Positions 8,505 through 15,966 of a stretch of DNA of 64,000 nt are shown here, one piece after another. The notes below the pieces were generated by a model. The model was not told the DNA's origin, did no database searches, and worked only from the letters and a program-made list of their open reading frames with translations. This DNA comes from Planctomycetia bacterium. Lineage in GTDB: Bacteria > Planctomycetota > Planctomycetia > Pirellulales > Thermoguttaceae. Numbering within the stretch: the stretch's first letter is position 1; each line of letters opens with the position of its first letter. The stretch spans positions 1-64,000 of the forward strand of contig JAPLNP010000236.1 of NCBI GenBank assembly GCA_026401055.1, read 5' to 3'. The translations under genes and the position numbers were made by a program.

Positions 8505-8843
8505 ATGTCATGCCGTGGTTTGCCGGTGATCGCCGCGTCGATGCTGCTCCTGGGCAGCGTGTTTCCAGGCCCCGTGTCCGCCGGTGAACTCTCCCGCATT
8601 CTCGGAGCCCGAACCCATCAGCCGATGCCGGACAGCGTGGCCACGCCGCAGGGATCCTCGGCCGGAATTCCGACACCCTACCGTTACCCGGGCGCTCCCC
8701 AATCGGCTCCCTGGTACGGCTACGGATTCGGCGTGCCGACGTACAGTTGGGGTTGGTTCGGCGTGAAGTACCGGCCCGCGGTCATTTGCCACCGCGGCTA
8801 CTACGACGATTTCTATCAGTGGGGATACCGGCAGGGATATTAG
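8505..8843 (+). CDS. Small secreted Gly/Tyr-rich protein
   Basis: 112 residues. A signal peptide (MSCRGLPVIAASMLLLGSVF...VSAG) is followed by a Pro/Ser linker and an aromatic, glycine-rich tail (YGYGFGVPTYSWGWFGVKYRP... GYYDDFYQWGYRQGY). I do not recognise a domain. Short exported Gly/Tyr/Trp-rich proteins of this style are frequent in planctomycetes and may be envelope components, but this is inference. ATG 8505 has AGAGG eight bases upstream; an in-frame ATG at 8490 is an alternative. It is convergent with the barrel gene and only six bases from that gene's stop. Confidence 0.6.
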   Translation: MSCRGLPVIAASMLLLGSVFPGPVSAGELSRILGARTHQPMPDSVATPQGSSAGIPTPYRYPGAPQSAPWYGYGFGVPTYSWGWFGVKYRPAVICHRGYYDDFYQWGYRQGY

Positions 8844-8849
8844 GGCCGA

Positions 8850-10532
8850 CTACCGCGTGAAGCCGACGAAGAAGCTGAACGTCTCGATGTCGTCGAACTT
8901 GTTGCGGGCGACCGGGAAGGCGAAGTCCAACGCGATCGGGGCCGGGCCCATCGCCGGGACGACGATCCGCAGGCCGAAGCCCGGCGCGATGCGGTACTTG
9001 TCGTCCCATTGGTTAAAGTCCTTCTCGACCGTGCCGGTGTCGCAGAAGACCACGCCGCGGAGCATGTCGTCGGCCGTAATCGGGAAGAGATACTCGACCG
9101 ACGCGAGCACTTCGACCTGACCGCCCACGCGAACGCCCGTCGCCTGGTCGACCGGCGAAGCCCCGCGGAAGTCGAAGCCGCGGATGGTCGAGAAGCCGCC
9201 GGCAAAGTAGTTCTCGTAGATCGGCGTGTTGTCGCCCGTGTAGGCAAAATGCCCGTTGACGCTCAGCACGTGCCGCCCGGAGCCGTCGGGCCGCTCGTGC
9301 ATGAGGAAGTATTTTCGGGCGTCCACCTCGAATCGCGGGTAGCTCCAGGTGCCGACGACCTGCTCGGCGGAGGCTTCGATCACGTGGCCCTCGGTGGCCA
9401 GGAAGCTGCTGTCTCGGGTATCGTGGGCGAGGTTCAACTGGAAGCCGTAGAGGGCCGAATTGCCTTTGGCGTCGAGGAGTTCCTGGGGCGCGGGATCGAT
9501 GAGGTCGAAGATGCCGACTTTCATTCCGCGGAAGGCGAGACTGCCGGTCAGGGCGTGGGTGAAGTGGTAGCCCAGCGCCACGCGGCCGCCCACGCGGTTC
9601 TCGTGCCATTCGGTGTATTGCCGCGTGTAGTAGAACCCGCTCAACCCCAGGCTCGACTCGTAGCCGAGCACGTCCATGTACGGTTCCTGGAAATTGATCA
9701 TGTAGCGTTGGACTTCGGTGCCGGGCACGGCCTCGATGCGCAGGTGCTGGCCGGCCCCGCGCCATGCGGTGGCGTTGCGGATCTCTTCAAAGCTTCGCGG
9801 GAATCGGGTCCAGTTGAAGTTCTGTTCGTCCAGGATGATCGAGCCCATCACGCCCTGGTCCGAGTTCACCCCCACGCCGAACATCAGCCGCCCGGTCTGC
9901 GATTCCTGCAGATTGGGGAACAGCGGAATGAATCGGGTCGGGTCTTCCCAATACGGATCGTTGCCGACCGGGCGCAACTCGTCCAGCACGCCCCGGCCCG
10001 TGAGATTCCCGCCGTTCACGTCCGCGCCCAGCGGCGGCGGTCCGAACTCCGGGTCGCTGCCGTAGGCCGGCGACGTCGGCGCCGATTGGTACGCCGTCGA
10101 GGCGGATTGGCCGGATGGCGTTTGGGCGGGTTGCCTCGTCGGAGTCGGATACATCGACGGAACGGATCGTCCCTCGCCGCCGCCCAACTGGGCGCGGATG
10201 ACCGGCGAATTGACCCGGCGCGGCTCGGGCGGCGCCACCGGCCGCGCCTGGAGGGCGGCGTGCCGGTCGAACACGTCGTTCGCGCGGTTGAATCGCCAGT
10301 CGTCGGCCCGGACGGCGCCGGAGCCCACGGCGGCGAACCAGCCGATCGCGACGAGCAAGGACCATTTGACGAGCGGCAAATCGATAGCGGTCGAATAGTC
10401 GCCTTTCGCTCCGCGAAAGTAGCGGCCTTCTGCTCCGCGAGAGACCACCGCTTCCGTGCCGCGGAGGATCGCCACTTTCGCGGAGCGAAAGGCGACTTTC
10501 GTTGCCGTGATAATCCGTGCCGGCCCGATCAT
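8850..10532 (-). CDS. Omp85/BamA-family outer-membrane barrel protein
   Basis: 560 residues. The C-terminal ~370 residues have alternating beta-strand patterning and the conserved lid motif STIRGFDF (IRGF), with repeated aromatic strand ends. This is the barrel half of BamA/TamA-type insertases. There is no POTRA domain here; five lie in the gene directly upstream (10536-12140). ATG 10532 follows GGAGGT by five bases and comes 3 bases after the previous stop, in the same frame. A hydrophobic signal-like segment (KWSLLVAIGWFAAVGSGAVRA) only begins at residue 56. Residues 12-46 are encoded by an inverted-repeat element (10397-10497), so the N-terminus is an inserted extension. A TTG at 10379 could give a start nearer to the signal segment. 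Confidence 0.85.
   Translation of the reverse strand: MIGPARIITATKVAFRSAKVAILRGTEAVVSRGAEGRYFRGAKGDYSTAIDLPLVKWSLLVAIGWFAAVGSGAVRADDWRFNRANDVFDRHAALQARPVAPPEPRRVNSPVIRAQLGGGEGRSVPSMYPTPTRQPAQTPSGQSASTAYQSAPTSPAYGSDPEFGPPPLGADVNGGNLTGRGVLDELRPVGNDPYWEDPTRFIPLFPNLQESQTGRLMFGVGVNSDQGVMGSIILDEQNFNWTRFPRSFEEIRNATAWRGAGQHLRIEAVPGTEVQRYMINFQEPYMDVLGYESSLGLSGFYYTRQYTEWHENRVGGRVALGYHFTHALTGSLAFRGMKVGIFDLIDPAPQELLDAKGNSALYGFQLNLAHDTRDSSFLATEGHVIEASAEQVVGTWSYPRFEVDARKYFLMHERPDGSGRHVLSVNGHFAYTGDNTPIYENYFAGGFSTIRGFDFRGASPVDQATGVRVGGQVEVLASVEYLFPITADDMLRGVVFCDTGTVEKDFNQWDDKYRIAPGFGLRIVVPAMGPAPIALDFAFPVARNKFDDIETFSFFVGFTR
10397..10497. repeat. MITE-like inverted-repeat element inside the barrel gene (copy 1)
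   Basis: 101 bases with perfect 24-base terminal inverted repeats at 10397-10420 and 10474-10497. The left arm begins AGTCGCCTTTCGCTCCGCG; the right arm is its exact complement. The element keeps the reading frame of the barrel gene open on the minus strand. Other copies: 27907-27959, 33212-33295 and 44623-44707. No transposase of matching type is in the window, so it would be non-autonomous. Confidence 0.9.
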
Positions 10533-10535
10533 CTG

Positions 10536-12140
10536 CTACCTCCGTCTCGTAAAGAAGGGCCAGGCGCCTTGCCGGCTCGGCTCGAGCCAGCCGTCCGTCG
10601 CCGGTTCCGCCTCGTCGGGACTCTGGCCGCGGAAGCCGTCCGGGCGGCTCGGCGGCCGGGCGATTCCGTGCTCGGTGGCCTTGTCGGGGTCGATCGGCTG
10701 GGCATCCACCGGGCTGAAGACGATCTTGGGCTTCACGCCCTCCTGCGGGTTGACCTCGAAGAGGCCGCACGCCTGGAGCCGCCGTTCGCTGGCGCGCAGC
10801 TCGCGGATGTCGACGATGTCGCCCGGCTGAAGCGAGATGCGATTGAGCACCGTGGTGATCTTGGTGTGGGGATACTCGCCTTTGATTTCGGGGAGGATTT
10901 TTCCGACGCGGTAGCGGTCGCCCTCGCTGAATTCGTAGACGATGTCCAGTTCGCCGGGCCGTTCGAGGAACCGGGGCTCGGCCTTGACGTCGGTGAAGAT
11001 ATAGCCCACGCTGCCGTACTTCTCCTCGAGCGCGCGGATGTCGGCGTCCATCTTGGCCTGGTTGAAGTATTCACCGCCCCGGAGCTTGAGTTTTTCGACC
11101 AGGTCGTCGGTGAGGAATTTCGTGTTGCCGATGCAGGAGATGTCGCGAATCGTGTAGCGCGGCCCCTCGTCGATCACGAAGGTGACGAAGGCCCATTCCT
11201 GGCTGGCGCTGAAGGTAACCTCGTCTCCGACCCGGGCGCGGAAGAACCCCAGCCCGCGGTAATAGGCGGTCAGGCGGTTCTTGTCTTCCTCGATTTCCTT
11301 GCGGCTGAACTCGCCCTTGAACACCCAGAAGATGCCCTGCTTCGACTGGATCTGGGTCCGCAGGCGGTCGTCGTTGGCGATCGTATTGCCGATGAAGCCC
11401 GTCCACGCCACCTTCTGCTTGGGCCCTTCGTGAATCACGAATATGGCGCCGCGATCGCCGGGCTTGTTGCCTTCCTTGATCGTGACGCGGGCCAGGCCGA
11501 AGCCCTTCTCGTGGTAGTACTCTTCGAGGGTTCGCCGTGCCTCCTCGACCGCGTAGGGGTCGGCCGCCGCGCCCGCCTTCAGCCCGCTCTCCTTCGCAAG
11601 CGTTTTCTCCTTGACCTTCTGCCAGCCGACGTACTTGACGTAGCGGAGCGTGGGCCGCTCGACGACCTCGAAGATGACCACCCGGCCGCCCGGCACCTCC
11701 TGGTACGAGGTGCGGATGTCGACGAACAGGCCGGTCTTGTTCAACTCGCGAACGTCGCGCTCGATCACGTCCATGCGGAAGGGTCGGTCGGCGCGGGTGC
11801 GAATGTGCTGGAGCACCTGGTCGGTCTTCACCGTCTCGGTGCCGACGCTCCGCACCTCGACCACCTGCGGCTCGACCAGCACGGCGGCGCCGGGCGTCGG
11901 GTCGATCGGAACCGCGCCGGGCGCCGCGGGTGTGAGCGTCCCGGCGTCCGGGTAGGGCGGCACGGGTTGCCCGGCGTAGGGCGGCGAGGGCGCGATCGGA
12001 CCGGCGTTCGGCGGGCCCAAGGGCGGCTCCAGACGGGGTCCTTGTGCCGGGGCCATCGCCACCGAATTCGCGCAGACGAGCCAGGCGAGAACGATCGCCC
12101 AGAATCCCCGTCGGATTGAAGTCACTGAGCGACCCACCAT
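10536..12140 (-). CDS. POTRA-domain protein (periplasmic half of BamA)
   Basis: 534 residues. A signal peptide (IRRGFWAIVLAWLVCANSVAMA) and a proline-rich linker to about residue 90 are followed by about five consecutive POTRA units. Their boundaries are marked by repeats of the type EVRSVG, RYVKYVGWQKV, VAWTGFIGN, IRDISCIGNTKF and RVGKILPEI, each with the helix-helix-strand pattern. It ends with a short charged tail and has no barrel. In most bacteria these units are fused to the barrel; here the barrel is the next gene in the same frame after TAG CAG. Start 12140 is chosen for AAGGAACC upstream; ATG 12164 is an alternative. The two products presumably assemble together for outer-membrane protein insertion. 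Confidence 0.85.
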   Translation of the reverse strand: MVGRSVTSIRRGFWAIVLAWLVCANSVAMAPAQGPRLEPPLGPPNAGPIAPSPPYAGQPVPPYPDAGTLTPAAPGAVPIDPTPGAAVLVEPQVVEVRSVGTETVKTDQVLQHIRTRADRPFRMDVIERDVRELNKTGLFVDIRTSYQEVPGGRVVIFEVVERPTLRYVKYVGWQKVKEKTLAKESGLKAGAAADPYAVEEARRTLEEYYHEKGFGLARVTIKEGNKPGDRGAIFVIHEGPKQKVAWTGFIGNTIANDDRLRTQIQSKQGIFWVFKGEFSRKEIEEDKNRLTAYYRGLGFFRARVGDEVTFSASQEWAFVTFVIDEGPRYTIRDISCIGNTKFLTDDLVEKLKLRGGEYFNQAKMDADIRALEEKYGSVGYIFTDVKAEPRFLERPGELDIVYEFSEGDRYRVGKILPEIKGEYPHTKITTVLNRISLQPGDIVDIRELRASERRLQACGLFEVNPQEGVKPKIVFSPVDAQPIDPDKATEHGIARPPSRPDGFRGQSPDEAEPATDGWLEPSRQGAWPFFTRRR

Positions 12141-12552
12141 TTCGGTTCCTTCCGTCGGGCCCATTTACGCTGGTAGAAGAGGAACGGTTCAAAGAACCCT
12201 GGCACGGCCTGCCCGATTCCCGCTCTCTAGACGGCCATCGCGCGGCGCGAGCGCACCACAAACCGCCGAGCGGGAAATAAGGTCGCGTAGAAATACAGGA
12301 ATCGCCGGATTTCGGCAAGGTGAGTTCAGCAAAGAGACCGCGATTCGCTGCAAGCGGCCCTTCGCGAGCCAAGATGGCTTTGCCGTGGTCGGAGCGGTTT
12401 TCTCGGGTTTCCGGTCCGAAAACCGTCAAGTGAGGCAACTCAGGCAGAATGCGAAGCCGAGGCAGACTTTCCCCCTCTGCGTCTCAGCGCCTCCGCGCGT
12501 TTTTCTACTCTCGCGCAGAGACGTCGAGACGCCGAGGGAAAGCACGGCGCGA
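12141..12552. other. Intergenic leader of the split BamA genes
   Basis: This 412-base gap lies upstream of the POTRA gene and after the stop of the small zinc-ribbon gene at 12553, both on the minus strand. It contains a low-complexity word group resembling CTCTGCGTCTCAGCGCCTCCGCG (12474-12500) and its partial complement (12515-12540). A similar word occurs at 52320-52340. No gene or convincing promoter was recognised. Confidence 0.5.
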
Positions 12553-12801
12553 TCAGCGCGGGCGCTGCACGCGGTTGCGGGCGGCGTTTTCGTTCGCGGT
12601 GCCCTGCAAAAGCGCTTCGGCGCGGAGCAAAATCGACTGGGCCGGGTCAATGATCGGACCGTCCGCGGCGGCGGGGTCGCGGGCCTCCAACTTCCCATGA
12701 CAGTGCTGACACACCACCTTCTTGCCAAGATACTCAACACGGATGTGCAGGTGGCGGCCGCACGTCGGACACTCCCGGACAAAAAAGACGTGTTTCGACA
12801 T
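12553..12801 (-). CDS. Small zinc-ribbon protein
   Basis: 82 residues. Two paired-cysteine knuckles, CPTCGRH and CQHCHGK, are separated by about 18 residues (HIRVEYLGKKVV). This is the arrangement of a rubredoxin-like zinc ribbon, with an acidic Pro/Ala-rich tail. Comparable ribbons (CP.C...L.....GK...C..C) form the N-terminus of many planctomycete proteins, including the one at 33331. ATG 12801 has GGAGG eight bases upstream. Function unknown; perhaps a nucleic-acid or protein binder. Stands alone on the minus strand. Confidence 0.7.
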   Translation of the reverse strand: MSKHVFFVRECPTCGRHLHIRVEYLGKKVVCQHCHGKLEARDPAAADGPIIDPAQSILLRAEALLQGTANENAARNRVQRPR

Positions 12802-13043
12802 GGGCGGCGCCTCCGTTACCAACGATGCATCCGTTTCAGCCCCGTCATCTTACAACGCTTTCCGCGCTCGTTCAACAAGATCTTTGTCTTGACCTAAACT
12901 TTTATTGCAGAAGACCCCCGCGCAAGTGTGACGATCAAGGTGGACGAACGCGCACGCCCTGATCGTTATCGGCGCGGAATCAGACCGCCGGTCAGAGAAA
13001 GTCCATTAGTGGCCTATCCGTTACGTGAAGAAAGGGCTCGCCC

Positions 13044-13751
13044 ATGGACCGCTACACCCTCCGAGTCAGGTCGGCGCTCGCCATACCAATCATCCTGAGC
13101 TTCCTGTGTTGCGCAGCTCTCGCAGACGACCAAGTTCGCGTAAACGCTGCCGCCAAGCCAGAGAAGTCTCTGCCCGCGTTCGCGGATGCAAAGAAGGTGA
13201 TCATTGGCTACTTCGAGGGGCTGCCTGGCTATCAGCCCGGCGGAATCCTTGCCCGCGGCGAAGTCGAGCCCCTCTTTGAGCACCTCAATCTCATGGGCTG
13301 GCAGGTGGCCGAGCAGAAAGCGATCACGGACCGCGTGCCGGCCGACGACAGCTTCCTGGTGCGTCAACTCCGCACGCCCGAGGGCCGAAAGTTCGTGACC
13401 CAGGTCTGCCAGTACCCGCTGGGCTACGACCGGTTGGATCGTCTCGCGAAGCTTCCCCGGGGGCCGGAACTCATCCGCCAGTTCATTCGCGGCCCCGAAG
13501 GCTACAAGATGATCGAGTACATGACGGAGACCCCCAACGGCAAGAACCTCGGCGCCATGCTCCCCCAATCGCCCGACGGCAAGAACTTCAACAAGCCGAC
13601 CGGGCAGATCTACACGGTTGACTCGCTGTTGGACATCCTCAAGGATCGCTACGACGCGGCCAAGCAGGCGAGAGAGAAGGGCCAAGCGGCCAAGAGGTCG
13701 GGCCAGCGGCCGGCCGCGACCGCTACCGCTCCACCCGGCGGATCGAATTGA
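13044..13751 (+). CDS. Secreted protein of unknown function
   Basis: 235 residues. A signal peptide (MDRYTLRVRSALAIPIILSFLCCAALA) precedes a compact helical domain: KVIIGYFEGLPGYQPGGI, a DSFLVRQLRTPEGRKFVTQV block, LIRQFIRGPEGYKMIEYM, and a basic Ala/Lys tail. I do not recognise the family. Pairs of RxPEG motifs (LRTPEGRKF, IRGPEGYKM) suggest an internal duplication. Its 3' end overlaps the last 29 bases of the convergent peptidyl-prolyl isomerase gene (13723-13751), an unusual coding overlap. AAGAAAGGG precedes the ATG at a workable distance. Confidence 0.7.
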   Translation: MDRYTLRVRSALAIPIILSFLCCAALADDQVRVNAAAKPEKSLPAFADAKKVIIGYFEGLPGYQPGGILARGEVEPLFEHLNLMGWQVAEQKAITDRVPADDSFLVRQLRTPEGRKFVTQVCQYPLGYDRLDRLAKLPRGPELIRQFIRGPEGYKMIEYMTETPNGKNLGAMLPQSPDGKNFNKPTGQIYTVDSLLDILKDRYDAAKQAREKGQAAKRSGQRPAATATAPPGGSN

Positions 13752-14442
13752 TCACGACCGGCTCGACCGGCACCGCTTGAAAGGGCGAACCGTCCGGCGC
13801 GGGCACGTCGTGGACCGCGACGTTGCCGATCTTCTCCAGTACGTCCATCCCCTCGACAACCTCGCCGAAGACCGTGTAGCCATAGCCCTTGGGCGTGTCG
13901 TCTTTGTAGTCCAGATCGGCGTTGTCGGCCAGGTTGAAGAAGAACTGCCGCGTGACGCTGTCGATGTCGTCCTCCCGTCGGGCCATCGCAATCGTGCCGC
14001 GACGGTTTTTGCGCCCATTGCGGGCTTCGTTGCGGATCGGAATGCGGCTGGGCTTGGGGCTCATGTCTTTGGCGAAAGCGCCGCCCAGGACGGCGTAACC
14101 CTTGTTCACCTGGTGGAAGATCGTCCCCGCGTACTCGTAGTTGTCGACGTATTGCAGGAAGTTGTCGACGGTCAACATGGCGTTTTCGGCGTCGAGTCGG
14201 ACCTTGATGTTACCCAGCGAGGTCTCGATCACCACCAGCGGATGCAATCGGTTGCCGGTCTTGGCCTTCCGGGGGTTCTCGGCATCGGCCGGCGCGGTGC
14301 TGGGCGATTGGCCCTCGCCGGGGTCGTTGGCCGACTCGGTGGATGCCTGCTCAGCCCCCCCGTTCTTGTTCCCACAACCCACCACGGCCAGAATCATTGC
14401 CAAAGCCAGGCATGTTTCGGCCAGAAGGCGGATGGTCTGCAT
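13723..14442 (-). CDS. Lipoprotein peptidyl-prolyl cis-trans isomerase (cyclophilin type)
   Basis: 239 residues. Lipobox AVVGC puts the lipid-modified cysteine at residue 23, so the protein is membrane-anchored. After an acidic linker comes a cyclophilin-type domain: VVIETSLGNIKVRLDAENAMLTVDNFLQYV, GTIFHQVNKGYAVLGGAF, RGTIAMARREDDIDSVTRQFFFNLADNADLDY and GYTVFGEVVEGMDVLEKI. The signature FHQV replaces the usual FHRV, so the Arg that matters for isomerase activity may be absent here. AAGGAG precedes ATG 14442. Likely a periplasmic folding helper. Its tail overlaps the convergent gene at 13044-13751. Confidence 0.85.
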   Translation of the reverse strand: MQTIRLLAETCLALAMILAVVGCGNKNGGAEQASTESANDPGEGQSPSTAPADAENPRKAKTGNRLHPLVVIETSLGNIKVRLDAENAMLTVDNFLQYVDNYEYAGTIFHQVNKGYAVLGGAFAKDMSPKPSRIPIRNEARNGRKNRRGTIAMARREDDIDSVTRQFFFNLADNADLDYKDDTPKGYGYTVFGEVVEGMDVLEKIGNVAVHDVPAPDGSPFQAVPVEPVVINSIRRVER

Positions 14443-14693
14443 CGCATAGTCTCCTTGGGCGTCACGTCGCAACAATCTGACGGTCTTCCGGCGACCGCGG
14501 GAGGCGACTCCGTCGCCGACGGCACATCATCCGCAGATTTGCCATTCGATGCAACCTCGATTTCCGCCCAAGAATGCCGATCTTGCGATAAACCGAGCCG
14601 CGACCGTGAGGGAACGCCCGTAACAAACCGAGCCGCGACCGTGACGGGAGCGGTATCGTTCGGCGTGGGGCCACCACCGCTCCCTCACGGTCG

Positions 14694-14778
14694 CGGCTCG
14701 GTTCTTCGCGCGGCTCGGTTCTTCGCGCGGCTCGGTTCTTCGCGTGGCTCGGTTCTTCGCGTGGCTCGGTTCTTCGCG
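14694..14778. repeat. 17-base tandem array and flanking palindromes
   Basis: Five consecutive near-identical units of CGGCTCGGTTCTTCGCG, the last two with T for the first C, fill 14694-14778. The same CGGCTCGGTT word is present inverted upstream at about 14593 and 14635 (ACCGAGCCGCGACCGTGA) and direct at 14682-14702, so the array grew from one arm of a palindrome. The 441-base gap 14443-14883 otherwise holds a GGAGGCGACTCCGTCGCC word (14499-14516). A TATAAT box at 14852-14857 may serve the gene at 14884. Confidence 0.85.
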
Positions 14779-14883
14779 GCGGCTCGGTTTGCCGCCCCCC
14801 TAGCGTGGACAATGCGGTGCTCCCCGTGTGGGCAACTCCGCGACAATGCGGTATAATCGACCGTAGCCGGGCAGAACGGGAGC

Positions 14884-15783
14884 ATGGCCATGTACGGCCG
14901 ATGGTTCAATCTCGCCGTGATTGTCCTTTGGCTGGCCACGATGACGTGGCTGGTGAAGGAGAAGGTGCTTCCGCCGTTGTGGATCGGCGAGCCGCCCAGC
15001 CAGCGGCAGATCCTCGAAGCCCGGCAAAACGAACCGCCCGTCGCCTGGCGGCTGCAATGGAACCATCGTCCGATGGGCTGGGCTCTGAGCACGACCGAAT
15101 CCCTCCCCGACCGATCGACCCAGATTCGCAGTCGTGTCCATTTCGACGATTTGCCCGTGGGCGACATGACGCCGGGCTGGCTTCGCGGCCTCTTCCGGCT
15201 GCTGGATGAGTCGCGCGCGAAGATGGAAACCGACACCCGAAGCGTGCTCTCGGTCGATTCCGAGGGACGCCTTCGCCGGATCCGATCGACGGTCGAGTTC
15301 AAACCGATCGGCGAGGCCATTTCGATGGACGCAACGGTCGAGCAAAGCGATCTTCGACTCTCGGTCCGCTCGCGAGAACTGTCCTATCAGACCAGCATCC
15401 CCATCGACCCGAACACCCTCTTGGGCGACAGCCTCTCGCCGCAGACCCAGTTGCCCGGCTTGCGCGAAGGCCAGTCCTGGAACGTCGAGGTCTGCAGCCC
15501 GTTGCACTATCCCAACCGCCCGCTGGAAATCCTCCAGGCGAAGGTCCAGGGGGTGGAGAATCTGCGGTGGAACGAGCGCGACGTGCCGACGTGGCTGGTC
15601 GAATACCACGGCAATTCGGGCTTTGAGTTGGGCAGGGACCGGAAGCCGCGCGGCCGGCTCTGGGTCGACCTCGACGGCGCCGTCCTGAAACAGGAGATGG
15701 CCCTGTTCGACTCGACCATGACCTTCGTCCGCATGACGCCGGACGACGCCGCCGCGCTGGCGCAAGAGCAGGGGCAGGAATAG
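14884..15783 (+). CDS. Membrane-anchored protein of unknown function
   Basis: 299 residues. One N-terminal membrane anchor (WFNLAVIVLWLATMTWLV) is followed by an extracytoplasmic domain without cysteine pairs or metal motifs. The domain is rich in beta segments (RIRSTVEFKPIGEAISMDATVEQSDLRLSVRS). Its layout recalls proteins that measure or shape a secreted substrate, but I do not recognise it. It lies upstream of an ABC exporter ATPase and permease in the same direction, separated by two repeat blocks. A functional link is possible but unproven. TATAAT 14852-14857 gives a likely start site about 27 bases upstream. Confidence 0.7.
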   Translation: MAMYGRWFNLAVIVLWLATMTWLVKEKVLPPLWIGEPPSQRQILEARQNEPPVAWRLQWNHRPMGWALSTTESLPDRSTQIRSRVHFDDLPVGDMTPGWLRGLFRLLDESRAKMETDTRSVLSVDSEGRLRRIRSTVEFKPIGEAISMDATVEQSDLRLSVRSRELSYQTSIPIDPNTLLGDSLSPQTQLPGLREGQSWNVEVCSPLHYPNRPLEILQAKVQGVENLRWNERDVPTWLVEYHGNSGFELGRDRKPRGRLWVDLDGAVLKQEMALFDSTMTFVRMTPDDAAALAQEQGQE

Positions 15784-15799
15784 TAGACGGTAGACGGTT

Positions 15800-15893
15800 G
15801 GGTGGCACGTCCCTGAGCCCCAGGCGAAGGGCGTGGCCGATCGCGGCGGCGATTCAACCACGCCCTTCGCTTAGTGCTCAGGGCGTGCCACCC
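15800..15893. repeat. Palindromic intergenic repeat, GGGTGGCACG family (copy 2)
   Basis: The arms GGGTGGCACGTCCCTGAGC (15800-15818) and GCTCAGGGCGTGCCACCC (15876-15893) enclose an inner palindrome built on AGGCGAAGGGCGTGG and CCACGCCCTTCGCTT. It matches the element at 2912-2995. Confidence 0.85.
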
Positions 15894-15904
15894 GAACGTT
15901 CGCA

Positions 15905-15965
15905 GGTACTCTAACCCCCAACCCCCAACCCCCAATCCCCAATCTCTAATCCCCAATCCCTAATC
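15905..15965. repeat. Degenerate CCCCAATC simple-sequence tract
   Basis: A run of seven to nine short units related to AACCCCCAAC/AATCCCTAATC ends three bases before the ATG of the ABC ATPase. It therefore replaces the usual ribosome-binding region of that gene on the coding strand. Confidence 0.8.
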
Positions 15966-15966
15966 C

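Noticed and set aside
9009-12119. A 1036-codon plus-strand frame across the POTRA and barrel genes
   Set aside because: It lies antisense to two genes with clear families and reads as Arg/Val-rich shadow sequence with no conserved block.
12900-13040. A tRNA-like hairpin series
   Set aside because: No complete cloverleaf or CCA-compatible acceptor stem with a TTCGA-type loop could be drawn.
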